From Daucus carota subsp. sativus (lineage: Eukaryota > Streptophyta > Magnoliopsida > Apiales > Apiaceae), in the NCBI RefSeq assembly GCF_001625215.2, contig NC_030385.2, positions 42,123,598-42,187,597 on the forward strand: 64,000 nt of DNA. Reading direction: 5' to 3'. Numbering within the stretch: the stretch's first letter is position 1; every line of letters starts with the position of its first letter. Positions 45,573 through 56,919 of the stretch are shown here, piece by piece. The notes under the pieces were generated by a model. It was not told where the DNA came from. It worked only from the letters and a program-made list of their open reading frames with translations, and did not search any database. Position numbers and translations under genes: made by a program.

Positions 45573-48500
45573 GAAAAAGTAATATATCTTCTTATTTTCA
45601 CTAATTTAAAATAGGCAATAATAGTAACTATAATTATATAGGGCACATCTATTAATCATATCAGCACAATTTCTAGAAACTTAATAGTTTAATCTACGGA
45701 TTACAAGAAAAACTTATCTAATTTGCTTTCCTCTCTGGCATTACTTTTATAGAAGATGCAATGCACGAATAGCTATTATAAAATATGTTAGATAAGTCCT
45801 AAATATTTTGGGAAAATAACAATTTTTTCACTAATAGAACAGATCGATCGAAAAGAAAGCAAGCATACGCTTTACTGGACAAACATTTTGGATTGACTAC
45901 TTCCAACTTCAAAGTTAGATTTTAAAACCTTAAAGTAGGGAAAATCACAGAATATATGATGGAGATGCTCAAAATTTTTATTCCAATCTCGTGTAATTAA
46001 GATCAATATTGTTCAATGTTCAGAGCTAAAAATTGTGAAAAGGAAATTGCATTGGAAGATGAATACATATACGAACCAGAAGTCACACAGTGCTATATCA
46101 AAGTTATCAGGAGACTCTAAGCTGCTGCCTTTATCCACTCCCTGTTCCACATTGGATGTTGAGACAATGTTATTAATAGGTAAGAATGTAATAATCGTTA
46201 GCGACGACAATAATAGGCTAGTTTTTAAAAGCAATATCGATTAAATTTACCGGATCAGTTGTTTGATTAATATATCAGGACACTTGAGCCTCTTTGGAAC
46301 ACTAAAACCTTTTTTGTGCAAAATTATATCGAAAATAAAACCATGTCGACTAGCAGCAAGAATCATCAGAATATCTAACTAGAGAAATACATGATAACAT
46401 CTAAAAATGTAACATACCAAAATCATTAAATTATCCGACATAATATATTAGAAAATGAAAACATCATAAAATGGAACATAACACAACACAAGTACACTAA
46501 CGAAATTAATCAATCATTCTTTCCTAATTATCTTCTTCACGATCGGTCCTGACTTGTCTGGATCCAGGAATCGGAATTAGGCTCTCAACATACTTGAAAA
46601 CTTGATGTGGATCCATATAGATTGGGGCAATTCTGTAATTCTCCTCGTCAGATTTGTACAAAAACCATTCACCCGATTCATCTTCTAGCATAAAATCACG
46701 ACGGTTATAGTAGCCGAGTACAGAACGTATTGGTAGACCCACATCAATACTAAGCATCTTAGTCCATGATGCCTCAATTTCATCACCACGAAGACATGCT
46801 TCATCATCTAATGTCCACAAGTTAAAGTATCTATTACTCGGTTGGTCGTAGTTAGAAATAGTCATCACCGCAATAGAGTCATGGAATTCGATGATAACAC
46901 CTTGAATATTGTTAAGGTCATCTGTGATGGTAGATTTACCATCACCATGGACAGGGAGCTCGACTCCACAAACAAACGCCTCCGCCTCAAGGTTGAAAGC
47001 CATCAAACCTTTATAGCCTATGCATAGAATAAAACCGTGGAGGCATAGATCGAACTTCTCCTTTTTTGGAACATCAGTGGGTTCAACCTCAATCTTTCGC
47101 CAAGAATTGCTGTTTGCAGAATAGACGGAAGAATTGACAATTGTGCTAAAAGGCGTGCAATGAGAGGCCACACTTACAATTTTACAATCTAAGTCCATAG
47201 TATCAACGCCAAAGCCAAAAACACACCTTCTAAAACCATCATGTTCATGTAACGGAATGAGTTTAGATTGTTTGGTGGCAGGGTTCCAAAGATAAACCTT
47301 ATTTTCGAATACAAATTGATCATAACCTTCATCATGAGGGGTTCTGACAAAAATCGAAACACAAGCGATGCCACAATCAGAAGCTACCAAAACAGCTTCT
47401 TGAGGCTGGAAAGAAAACTCACCTTGAGAATAAGGATAGTTGAGATCGACCACAACTTCCTCAGCACGAAGCTTGACGAGTCCAAATGGGCCGTAGTAAT
47501 CGACGCCATCTTCTTCTTCATCTTCTTTTGGAACAAAAAGTTGTGTAATTAGAGTTTCATCATCTCCTTTGTCTGTGATTGATCGATGGAGATGAGCTTT
47601 AATGAAAGTAGGGCTTGTAATTACCGAGAGCCAGGTTTTGGACACTGATTTGCATCCAATTAATTGCTTCACCGGAAGCCGCACAAGCACCTCCATCAGC
47701 AGATCATCAAACAGTCCGTCGACACTGAATTTTTGGGATTTCATTTCAGATTTAGGGTTTCAAGCAGCTTTTCGGATTTAGGGTTTCTAGCAGCTTTTCT
47801 GAGACAACATAAGGATAGCAAGTTATGTTTATTTGGGTACTACAGTAGTAGTTTTATATCATTTTATTATCTGATGGACTCCTAAAATTGAGTAATGATT
47901 TGTTGTTTATTATTTAAATAAAAAAATATTTCAGCGACAAATTATAAAATAAAAATTTCATATTTATTATAATTTATACATGATGAAAGTAAATTATATT
48001 AATTCTAGTATATTTATTTATGAAATTATCATTTGTATTCAATATAATGTACTTTAAAAAATTTAGCAAGATGAAAAGACAAAAAAAATGAATAAATTTT
48101 CAGATAAATAAAAATATGAATAATATATATGGATATTATAATGTAATATATTGAAATATAGCATATTCGAAATATATAATTTGTTATTTTGATGATATAA
48201 TTTCCACTCAAATTTTAATATCTTATTATTTTAGGTAAGGAGCACATCTAATGAAATAAAATGAATAAAAATTTAAGATTTTAATAACTATTAATAAGAT
48301 ATAATTTTTTTTTCAAAAACATGATTATATTAATTAATTTAGAAAAAAACATTTATTTAAGTCTATTTTCCAAATATATGGTTAACATGTGTTCTCAAAT
48401 CTAATATGGTTTCGTTTTTTCTTAAAGTTGCTTTCAACATTGTTTTGGGTTGTAAACAAAAATAAATTTTATTTCAAAATTTGAAATAAAATTGTATGTT

Positions 48501-48717
48501 AAATTTTAGAGGTTGTAAATCATATTTTTGAAATAAAATTTAAGAAAATTTAACTTTTTGAAGACAAGTTAGATTAACGGTATTTCTAAAAAAATAAAAA
48601 TGTAAATAATTTGGTTAATTTCCCCAATATGTATATAAATATATTAGAATTTATCATAAGTTATTATACTGTAATTAGGCAGGAATTTTATTTTATAATT
48701 TTATTGATGAAAAACAA
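45573..48717. repeat. Segmental tandem duplication, copy A (partner 50409-53462)
   Basis: The whole segment matches 50409-53462: the downstream flank (AGTAATATATCTTCTTATTT onward), the intact F-box gene and about 950 bp of AT-rich upstream DNA. A third copy of the downstream flank alone is at 49693-50060. The duplication therefore included regulatory sequence, with a twice-repeated GGATTTAGGGTTTCAAGCAG block just before each ATG. Confidence 0.85.
46524..47744 (-). CDS. F-box protein with F-box-associated domain (copy 1)
   Basis: Single-exon gene of 406 codons. The F-box is at about residues 8-50 (FDDLLMEVLVRLPVKQLIGC, SVSKTWLSVITSPTFIKAHL). It is followed by an FBA-type beta-propeller-like region with KVYLWNPATKQSKLIPL, SVYSANSNSWRKIEVEP, HGFILCIGYKG and SWTKMLSIDVGLPI. 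F-box proteins bring substrates to SCF ubiquitin ligases through SKP1; the FBA region is the presumed substrate binder. The substrate is unknown. A TTTAGGGTTT telo-like motif, twice, lies within 60 bases upstream of the ATG. Close paralogue of the gene at 51286-52491. Confidence 0.92.
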   Translation of the reverse strand: MKSQKFSVDGLFDDLLMEVLVRLPVKQLIGCKSVSKTWLSVITSPTFIKAHLHRSITDKGDDETLITQLFVPKEDEEEDGVDYYGPFGLVKLRAEEVVVDLNYPYSQGEFSFQPQEAVLVASDCGIACVSIFVRTPHDEGYDQFVFENKVYLWNPATKQSKLIPLHEHDGFRRCVFGFGVDTMDLDCKIVSVASHCTPFSTIVNSSVYSANSNSWRKIEVEPTDVPKKEKFDLCLHGFILCIGYKGLMAFNLEAEAFVCGVELPVHGDGKSTITDDLNNIQGVIIEFHDSIAVMTISNYDQPSNRYFNLWTLDDEACLRGDEIEASWTKMLSIDVGLPIRSVLGYYNRRDFMLEDESGEWFLYKSDEENYRIAPIYMDPHQVFKYVESLIPIPGSRQVRTDREEDN

Positions 48718-48784
48718 AAAATATTATAATTTTAAATATGAGATTAATATTTGAATTAAAATTTTCGTACTTAAAAATTAGTCG

Positions 48785-49645
48785 CAGCAAAAGAGTCATT
48801 GAAGTCCAGGATTGCAACTTGAAAATAGAGGAAGTTGGTGATGGTAACATTGCGATCACCAATAACTGCAGGGAGCTCAACTCCACAATACTATATAAAC
48901 ACCTCCTTCTGGAGGTTGAAAGCCATCATACCTTTATAGCCGATGCATAAGATTAAAAGGTGGAGGCATACCACCGAACTTCTCCCAGAATGGAACATCT
49001 GTGGGTTCCACCTTAATCTCTGGCCTAGAATTCCTGTTTGCAGAATAGAAGGAAGCTGAATAGACAATTATGCTAAAAGGTGTCGTCGTCTCATGATAGC
49101 CACCACGAACAATCACACAATCTAAGCCTATTTGTTCAAAGCCAAAGCCAAAAGAACATCTTCTGATCAAACCATCATGATTAGTATGAGATGGAATGAG
49201 TTTTAGATTGTTTAGTTAGTTGCAGGGTTCCAAAGATCATGTTCATGAGGGGTTCTGACACAAACACTATTGCCACAATCAGAAGCTACTAAAACAGCAT
49301 CAGGCTGGACAAAACACTCGATCGCCTCGAGAGAGAATAAGGATATTTTAGATCCGCCAGAATTTCCTCAGAACCAAGCTTGATGAGTCCAAATGGGCCG
49401 TAGTTATATAATTGCTCATGATCTTCTTCGTCGTCAAAAAGGTGTCTAATAAGAGTTTCATCATCTCCTTTAACTGTGATTGAAGGACGGAGATGAGATC
49501 TAATGAAATTAGGGCTTGAAATTAGGGAGAATCATGTTTTGAACACTAAATTACCTCCAATCAAGTGCTTTACCGGAAGCCGCACAAGCACCTCGATCAG
49601 CAGATGCTCCAAAAGTCTCTCCACATTGAATCTCTTAGTTTCCAT
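48785..49645 (-). pseudogene. F-box pseudogene 2, lacking the C-terminal third
   Basis: From the ATG at 49645 the trace follows the intact genes through the F-box, a GPFGLIKLG segment, the WNPAT area (damaged near 49220) and the IKVEPTDVP block (49000), to about 48785, where similarity stops. Several frameshifts; for example the stretch 49170-48934 is open but out of register with its neighbours. Not functional. Confidence 0.82.
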
Positions 49646-49692
49646 CTCCGATGTTAGGTTTTCAAGCGGATCCTCGGAAAGTCTCTCCACAT

Positions 49693-50054
49693 TGAAAAAG
49701 TAATATATCTTCTTATTTTCACTAATTTAAATAGGCAATAATAATAACTATAATCATATAGGGCATCTATTAATCATACCAGCACAATTTCTAGAAGCTT
49801 ACCTAATTTGCTTTACCTTTACTCTCGCATTACTTTTATAGAAGTTGCAATGCACGAATAGCTATAAAATATGTTAGGTAAGTCCTAAATATCAAGGGAA
49901 ATAACAATTTTTTCACTTAAACAGGACAGATTGAAAAGAAAGCAAACATAAACTTTACTGCACAAACATTTTGGATTGACTACTTCCGGCTTGAAAGTCA
50001 GATTTAAAAACCTTAAAGTAGGGAAAGTTCACACAATATATGATGGAGATGTGC
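49693..50054. repeat. Copy of the F-box downstream flank
   Basis: Matches 45573-45990 and 50409-50740 (AATATATCTTCTTATTTTCA, CAAACATTTTGGATTGACTA). It separates pseudogenes 2 and 3 and shows that the array grew by unit duplication. Confidence 0.8.
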
Positions 50055-50364
50055 TCAAATTTTAGATCCGCCAGAATTTCCTCATAACCAAGCTTGATGA
50101 GTCCAAAAGGGCCATAGTTATATAATTGCTCATCCTCTTCATCTTCTTCATCGTCAAAAAGGTGTGCAATAAGAGTTTCATCTTCTTTTTTAACTGTGAT
50201 AGAACAACGGAGATAAGATTTAATGATATTAGGGCTTGAAATTAGGGGGAACCAAGTTTTGGACACTAATTTACCTTCAATAAGTGCTTCACCGGAAGCC
50301 GCACAAGCACCTCAATCAGCAAATCCTCCAAAAGTCTCACCACATTGAATCTCTTAGTTTCCAT
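50055..50364 (-). pseudogene. Truncated F-box pseudogene 3
   Basis: Starts at the ATG at 50364 (METKRFNVVRLLEDL-like) and has a frame break inside the F-box near 50275. It is open again through SPNIIKSYLRCSI and YGPFGLIKLGYEEILADLK, then loses similarity at about 50060. Same truncation point as pseudogene 1, so the two probably derive from one already truncated unit. Confidence 0.8.
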
Positions 50365-51285
50365 CTTCGATCTTATGGTTTCAAACTGATCCGAAAGTCT
50401 CTCCATATTGAAAAAGTAATATATCTTCTTATAACTAGGCATAATAGTTTAATCTACAGATTACAAAAGAAAAAAAAAATATTTAATTTGCTTTCCTCTC
50501 TGGCATTACTTTTATAGAAGTTGCAATGCATGAATCTATAAAATATGTTAGATAAGTCCTAAATATTGAAGAAAAATAACAATTTTTTCACTTAAACAGA
50601 ACAAATCGATTGAAAAGAAAGCAAACATAAGCTTTACTGGACAAACATTTTGGATTGACTACTTCCAACTTCAAAGTTAGATTTTAAAACCTTAAAGTAG
50701 GGAAATTTCACACGATATATGATGGAGATGCTCAAAAATTTTATTCCAGTCTCATGTAAGATCAGTGTTCAATGTTCAGAGCTAAAAATTGTGAAAAGGA
50801 AATTGCATTGAAAGATGAATACATATAAGAACCAGAAGTCATAGTGCTATATCAAAGTTATGATGAGGAGACTCTAAGATGCTGAGTTTATCCACTCCCT
50901 ATTCCACATTGGATGTTGAGATGTAAGCATGTAATAATCGTTAGCAGAGACGATAATAATAGGCTAATTTTGAAAAGCCAGTTGGTCGATTAGTAAATTT
51001 ACCTGATCATACAAGTAGGCAAGCTGATATTGACTAATCCGTTGTTTGATTAATATATGAGGACACTCGAGCCTCTTAAACCTTTTTGTGCAAAATTATA
51101 TCAAAAATAAAACTATATATGTCGACTAACAGCAAGATTCATCAGAATATCCAACTAGAGAGATACATCATAACATCTAAAAATGTAACATACAAAAAAC
51201 ATTAAATTATCCGACATAACCTATTAGAAAAAAATATGAAAACATCATAAAATGGAAAATAACGAAATTAATCGATCATTCTTTC

Positions 51286-52491
51286 CTAATTATCTTCTTC
51301 ATGATCAGTCCACCTGACTTGTTTGGATCCAGGAATTGGAATTAGGCTCTCAGCATACTTGAAAACTTGACGGGCATCCATATAAATTAGGGGATATCTG
51401 TAATTCTCCTCTTCAGAGTTGTACAAAAACCATTCACACGATTCATCTTTTAGCATAAAATCACGATGGTTATAGTAGCCGAGTACAGAACTTATTGGCA
51501 AACCGACATCAATACTAAGCATCTTAGTCCATGATGCCTCAACTTCATCACCACGAAGACATGCTTCATCATCTAATGTCCACAAGCTAAAGTCCGTATC
51601 ACAGAAGTTAGAAATAGTCACAGCAATAGAGTCATTGAAGTCGGTGATAACAGCTAGAATATTGATGAGGTAGTCGGGGATGGTACCATCACCAAAGACA
51701 TCAGGGAGCTCGACTCCACAAACAAACACCTCCGCCTCAAGGTCGAAAGCCATCATACCTTCATCGCCTATGCATAGAATAAAACCGTGGAGGCATAGAT
51801 CGAACTTCTCCTTGTTTGGAACATCAGTGGGTTCAACCTCAATCTCTCGCCAAGAATTGCTTTTTGCAGAATAGACGGAAGACTTGACAATTGTGCCAAA
51901 AGGCTTGCAATATTGAGAGGCAACACAAACAATTTTACAATCTAAGTCCATAGTATCAACGCTAAAGCCAAAAGCACACCTTCTAAAACCATCATGTTCA
52001 TGTAACGGAATGAGTTTAGATTGTTTGGTCGCAGGGTTCCAAAGATATACCATATTTTCGACTAGAAATGTATAAGGGATTCTGACCAAAACCGAAACAC
52101 AAGCGATGCCGCAATCAGAAGCTACTAAAACAGCTTTTGCAGGCTGGAAAAGAAAGTACTCACCTTGAGAATAAGGATACTTGAGATCGGCTACAACATC
52201 AGCACCAAGCTTGACGAGTCCAAATGGGCCGTACTCATTTAAGCCATCATCTTCTTCATCTTCTTCAACTTCTTTTCGAACAAAAAGGCGTGTGATTAGA
52301 GTCTCATCATCTCCTTTGGCTTTGATTGATCGATTGAGATGAGATTTAATGAAAGTAGGGCTTGTAATTACCGAGAGCCAGGTTTTGGACACTAATTTGC
52401 ATCCAATCAATTGCTTCACCGGAAGCCGCACAAGCACCTCAATCAGAAGATCATCCGACAGTCTGTCAAGACTGAATTTTTGGGTTTTCAT
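51286..52491 (-). CDS. F-box protein with F-box-associated domain (copy 2)
   Basis: Single exon, 401 codons, start MKTQKFSLDRLSDDLLIEVL. F-box at about residues 8-50 (LSDDLLIEVLVRLPVKQLIG), then an FBA-type region (MVYLWNPATKQSKLIPLHEH, CAFGFSVDTMDLDC, SWTKMLSIDVGLPISSVLGY). It is very close to the gene at 46524-47744, with small in-frame length differences in the acidic linker (about residues 70-82) and after VELP. Presumed SCF substrate adaptor; substrate unknown. The upstream region is also duplicated, so expression may overlap with copy 1. Confidence 0.92.
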   Translation of the reverse strand: MKTQKFSLDRLSDDLLIEVLVRLPVKQLIGCKLVSKTWLSVITSPTFIKSHLNRSIKAKGDDETLITRLFVRKEVEEDEEDDGLNEYGPFGLVKLGADVVADLKYPYSQGEYFLFQPAKAVLVASDCGIACVSVLVRIPYTFLVENMVYLWNPATKQSKLIPLHEHDGFRRCAFGFSVDTMDLDCKIVCVASQYCKPFGTIVKSSVYSAKSNSWREIEVEPTDVPNKEKFDLCLHGFILCIGDEGMMAFDLEAEVFVCGVELPDVFGDGTIPDYLINILAVITDFNDSIAVTISNFCDTDFSLWTLDDEACLRGDEVEASWTKMLSIDVGLPISSVLGYYNHRDFMLKDESCEWFLYNSEEENYRYPLIYMDARQVFKYAESLIPIPGSKQVRWTDHEEDN

Positions 52492-53462
52492 TTCCGATTT
52501 AGGGTTTCAAGCAGCTTTTCGGATTTAGGGTTTCAAGCAGCTTTTCTATTATCTGGATGTTTAATCGAGAGAACGGAAGTATAGCAACTAGGCTCGTTTG
52601 GGTACCAGTTTTATACAGTATCATTTTGTTATTTGCCGGACCCCTAAAATTTAGTAATGATTTGTTATCTATAATTTAAATAAAAAATATTTTAGTGACA
52701 ATAGACGATTTATAAAACAAAAAATTCATATTTATTATAATTTATACATGTTTAAAAGAAATTATATTAATTGTAATATATTTATTTACCAAAATTTAAT
52801 ATATTTACTTTAAAAATATATAGCAAGAGGAAAAGACCAAAAAAAAAAGAATAAATTATAAAATTAGCAAAAATATGAATAATATACATGGATATTATAA
52901 TGTAATATACTGAAATATAATATAGTCGAAACATATTATTTGTTATTTTGATAATATAACTCTCACTCAAATATTTGTTATTTTATGTATGGGGCACTTT
53001 TTAGTGATACAAAATGAATAAAAACTAATATTTTAATAATTATTAATAAGATATAGGGGTGTTTTTTCAAAAACATAAATTTATATAAATTAATTTTCAA
53101 AAATACATTTATTTAAGTCTATTTTTCAAATATATGGTTAGCATGTTCTCGAACCTAAAATTCAACTTTTATTTTGTTTTTTTAAAGTTGATTTCCACAT
53201 TGTTTCGGATTCTAAATAAAAATAAATTTTATTTCAAAATTAAAATTAAAATTGCATATTAAATTTTAGAGGTTATAAATCATATTATTGAAATAAAATT
53301 TTAGAAAATAAATTTTTGATGATAAGTTAAAATAACATTATGTGTAAAAAATATATAAATAATTTGGATAATTTCCCCGATATGTATATAAATTTATTAG
53401 AATTTATCATTAGTTATTATACTATTAGGCGGAAATTTTATTTTATGATTTAATTGATGAAT

Positions 53463-54597
53463 GAAATATTTTTATCTTGGTAATATAATATGATATTTTT
53501 AATTAATTGCTTCTTTAGAAATTTCCATTAATTTTTTTCATATACAACATTGTCGTGTCAACGATATTGGGATTATCTTAATTCATTCTCATCTGACTTT
53601 CTAGTGAAATTTGTAACAAAAATTTATAATAAAAAAATTTGTGTGAATCATTTTCAAATTCCACAGGAAATTATGGTAGTGGTTTGGTTTTCGTGTTTTT
53701 ATACTTACTATGTTTTAAATTAATAAATTATATCTTTTACTTATGTTAAATTGGTTGAATGTTAACAAAATATTAAATAAATTAGGTAGCTAAAATATTT
53801 TATAAAAATTGTATAAGTAAAATACATATATGAATTTCTTTCTAAATGTATTTTTCAGATTCTTAAATTGTATAAGAGCAATTTATAATTTTCACTTAAA
53901 AAACAATCAATTTGAACAAAAAAATCAAGAATGGATTATAGTTTGGGATGGAGGGGAGTTTGTTTGAAATGTTTTAATAAACTCTTGATTTTTTTCCTTT
54001 ATGGTGTAAGATTTTATTTTTTTTATCTGTTATCTTATAATAACCGGTTTCCTATAATAATAGCATGTTGTGGTTTAAATTTTATCAAAATTTGGTATAT
54101 GATAAATAAATAAAAATAGTTGTGCATTATCCATTTTTTAAGTCTCATATTAAATTTTCTAAAAGTGTCGGACAAATTATAATCAATTATGTTATTTGAC
54201 TTTTTTTTTCATATTTAATTAATCACCTTGTTTAAATTCTAGACAAAATAACCCAGGTTTCATAACTTATAATCACAGTTTAGCAAACACGGTCCTTTTT
54301 TTTTTCCCGATCTGCTCCTTGTGCCATCATCATCATCTTACAGTTATCATTCTCATTGTCATCAACTTATAATAATAATATGTTCTCCGCATATCATTTG
54401 ACAATAATAATCTTCCATTTCATAAACTTCCCAGGTTGCTATTTTACTTGACCCTGAATTGATGTTCTCTATGTTACTATGTAGAATAATCTGTTTTGCA
54501 GTTATGTATGTGTTTCAGGCTAGTGAAGCTGAAAATGTCAAATTTGTCGAGGTGTGTATTTGCCAAAAAAAAATCACCTGATGAACGTAATTTTGTA
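53463..54597. other. AT-rich intergenic DNA
   Basis: No gene is recognised. A 60-codon frame at 53931-54113 has no recognisable features. The stretch at 54515-54551 (CAG acceptor, AGTGAAGCTGAAAATGTCAA, GTGTGT donor) could be a lost exon of the hydrolase relic downstream, but this is not supported further. Confidence 0.45.
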
Positions 54598-54854
54598 CTC
54601 CCTCCGTCCCTAAATACTTTTCCTGTCTTTGTTACATATTTGCCAACACACACTTTTTATCATTAATATTTTTAATTTTATATCAGTATTAAATATAAAA
54701 ATTTCGCCGTATTAAAGTACTCGTAAATACGAAACTAACAAGATCACTCATGACTATATTTAGTCTTATTGATTAGACGTAAATTAGTCATTTGTCTTAG
54801 GTTATGAACAGTCCCAACATATCAAACAAAAAAAGTTTTTTGGCAGGGAGGGAG
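54598..54854. mobile_element. Stowaway-type MITE
   Basis: Left end CTCCCTCCGTCCCTAAATAC and right end GGCAGGGAGGGAG, flanked by TA on both sides; 257 bp, no gene. Confidence 0.85.
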
Positions 54855-55338
54855 TAATATTTAGCAACTCATGCGTCAATCATAGACATCTATACTTTAT
54901 GCTTTCCGGAAAATATTTCACAGGAATATATATAATTAAACTCTAGAGAAATGAAGCTATTCAGCTGTAAATGGCTACCTGATTGTGATCCTAAAGCTAT
55001 AGTCTTTCTTTGACATGGCTATGCTATGGATTGCAGCATCTCAATGAGAGGTAAATATGCACAATTCACGTTGAGAATATATGATTAATATAACAGGGAC
55101 ATGGCATGAATCCGCAGGTGCTGCTCATCAACTTGTGAGGGCAGGATGTGCAGACAATGGTATAGATTATGAAGCCCATGGAAAGTCTGATTACAAATAC
55201 TGATGATCTGGTTACCAATTGTACCGAGCATTTCTCCTGCATTGTGGTATGCTTTTCCTTAGAAACCCAGAAATGATTCTCCCTTTCATATTAAAAGAGG
55301 TGAAAATGAATTCAATCCTGCATATTTGTTCTTTTATA

Positions 55339-55572
55339 CTCCCTCTGTTCTTTTTTATATGACACTTTTGACTTGGGCACGTATTTTTAGGTGGTTTGAA
55401 CGGGTAGTAAAAAATATTATTTTTAATTGGTTTTTTTTGTGAATTAAAATTTTGATTACATATTTTTATTCAGAAAAAAAATATTCAAAAATAATACTTT
55501 TAACTACCCGGTCAAAGCACTTAAAAATGTGTGCCAAAAAGTCAAACGTCATATATTAAAAAACAGAGGGAG
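55339..55572. mobile_element. Stowaway-type MITE inside the hydrolase relic
   Basis: CTCCCTCTGTTCTTTTTTAT at the left and ACAGAGGGAG at the right, flanked by TA; inner arms also pair (TTTTGACTTGGGCAC against GTGTGCCAAAAAGTCAAA). 234 bp. Confidence 0.88.
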
Positions 55573-55875
55573 TAATCACTAACACACAATTAAAAAAGTT
55601 TGTAAATTGTTTTACAATTTCACTCAAGAAATTAATCTTCAATGTAAAATATGCGGAGGCAAAATGCAAATAAGTTGAAAGGTTAATTTCTTATTCTGAT
55701 GCATTAGTTTTTCCATTTTTCATCTTTGATTACTTCGGAAGTATTACATAAAAGGCATGTCATTTTACTCTCCAGAATATAACCCTTTCATCCCTTTGAT
55801 ATATCAGACAAGATAGAACGCCTAGAAGGGACATAGTGAAATTATCCGATTAGGTTACTGCAGGAAGAATGGTCC

Positions 55876-55981
55876 TTCTAATTATTTGACTGATGGGGCG
55901 AACAAAAAGAAAGTTAGGTAATATACACTTCTAATTATTTGACTGATGGGGCGAACAAAAAGAAAGTTAGGTAATATACAC
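55876..55981. repeat. Perfect 53-bp tandem duplication
   Basis: TTCTAATTATTTGACTGATG ... GTAATATACAC is present twice in direct succession with no visible difference, so the duplication is recent. It lies in the hydrolase relic. Confidence 0.95.
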
Positions 55982-56919
55982 TGGATTCTTATTCCTATTT
56001 ATATAAAAAAAAATCTTGCACATATTGCAATCGTAGATGCATGCAATTTCTGATAATTTAAGTGATTAGTACAATATGTACATATACTGACCTGATTCTG
56101 TTGGCTAATATCTAGGTTGCAGATGACATAAAACCAAATCAGATGGTGAGAAGTGTTCTTGAACAGCTTGCCCGAGTAATTTCTACTTGGAGAATAATCT
56201 CAACACTGATGTCGCCTTTAGACATGTTGAAGCAATAAAAGAGTTATCCTTAAGTTAAGTCCCACCTTTTTCTTCCATTTTCAAAACTTCCTGAACATGA
56301 AGCACATATCTGGATCAGGAAAAAGAATTTCATCCATGCTTCTGTACACGGCAGATACGGTCCAACCCTTATTGCCATAAAGGAGTTCCTCGATTACAAA
56401 CTGGTTTCCAATTGATGCAAACCACCAGTAGTATTAAAAAAATTCTTCCAGAGGTGAAATAACAGCCCATAAATTAATAATTTTCCACTATTTTTTCTTT
56501 CAGTTATTTATAGATGCAAGGTTCATGCTTGCATAGTACTAGAATTCAGATAGATACTTCATGATATATTAGATAAAATCCTTTATGAATTCGAGTTAGC
56601 TCACTTGTTTACCTGTTGTAAATTTCAGGTTTTGGTACCTTTTCTTGTTGTCCATGATGAGGCTGACAAAGTGACTGATCCAGCAGTAAGCAAGCTACTA
56701 TATGAAACGGCTTCTAGCAGCGATAAAACAATTAAGTTGTATCCTGGACTGTGGCACTCACTCAGTTACGGAGAATTACCTGAGAATTTAGACATCATCT
56801 TTTCAGACGTCATTGCCTGGTTAAACAAGAGGGTAGTAGAATTAGGAAATGGACAATTAGAAAAAGAAAGGAAAATCAGAAATGACACTGTAGAAACAGA
56901 AAACTCCAGCCAAAACTAG

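Larger units (their letters stand above)
55096..56919 (+). pseudogene. Broken monoacylglycerol-lipase-like (alpha/beta hydrolase) gene
   Basis: Three remnants in order. At 55096-55246 is a degraded exon whose frames together recall HESAGAAHQLVRAGC..GIDYEAHGKSD and DDLVTNCTEHFSCI, with stops and frame changes. At 56117-56250 is an ADDIKPNQMVRSVLEQLAR-like exon with stops soon after. The last exon, 56629-56919, is intact: LVPFLVVHDEADKVTDPAVS, KTIKLYPGLWHSLSYGE, holding the catalytic-type Asp and His. The GxSxG nucleophile exon is absent. Plant relatives hydrolyse monoacylglycerols or caffeoyl-shikimate. Two MITE or repeat insertions lie between the remnants. The longest surviving frame is 56605-56919. 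Non-functional as a lipase. Confidence 0.8.
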
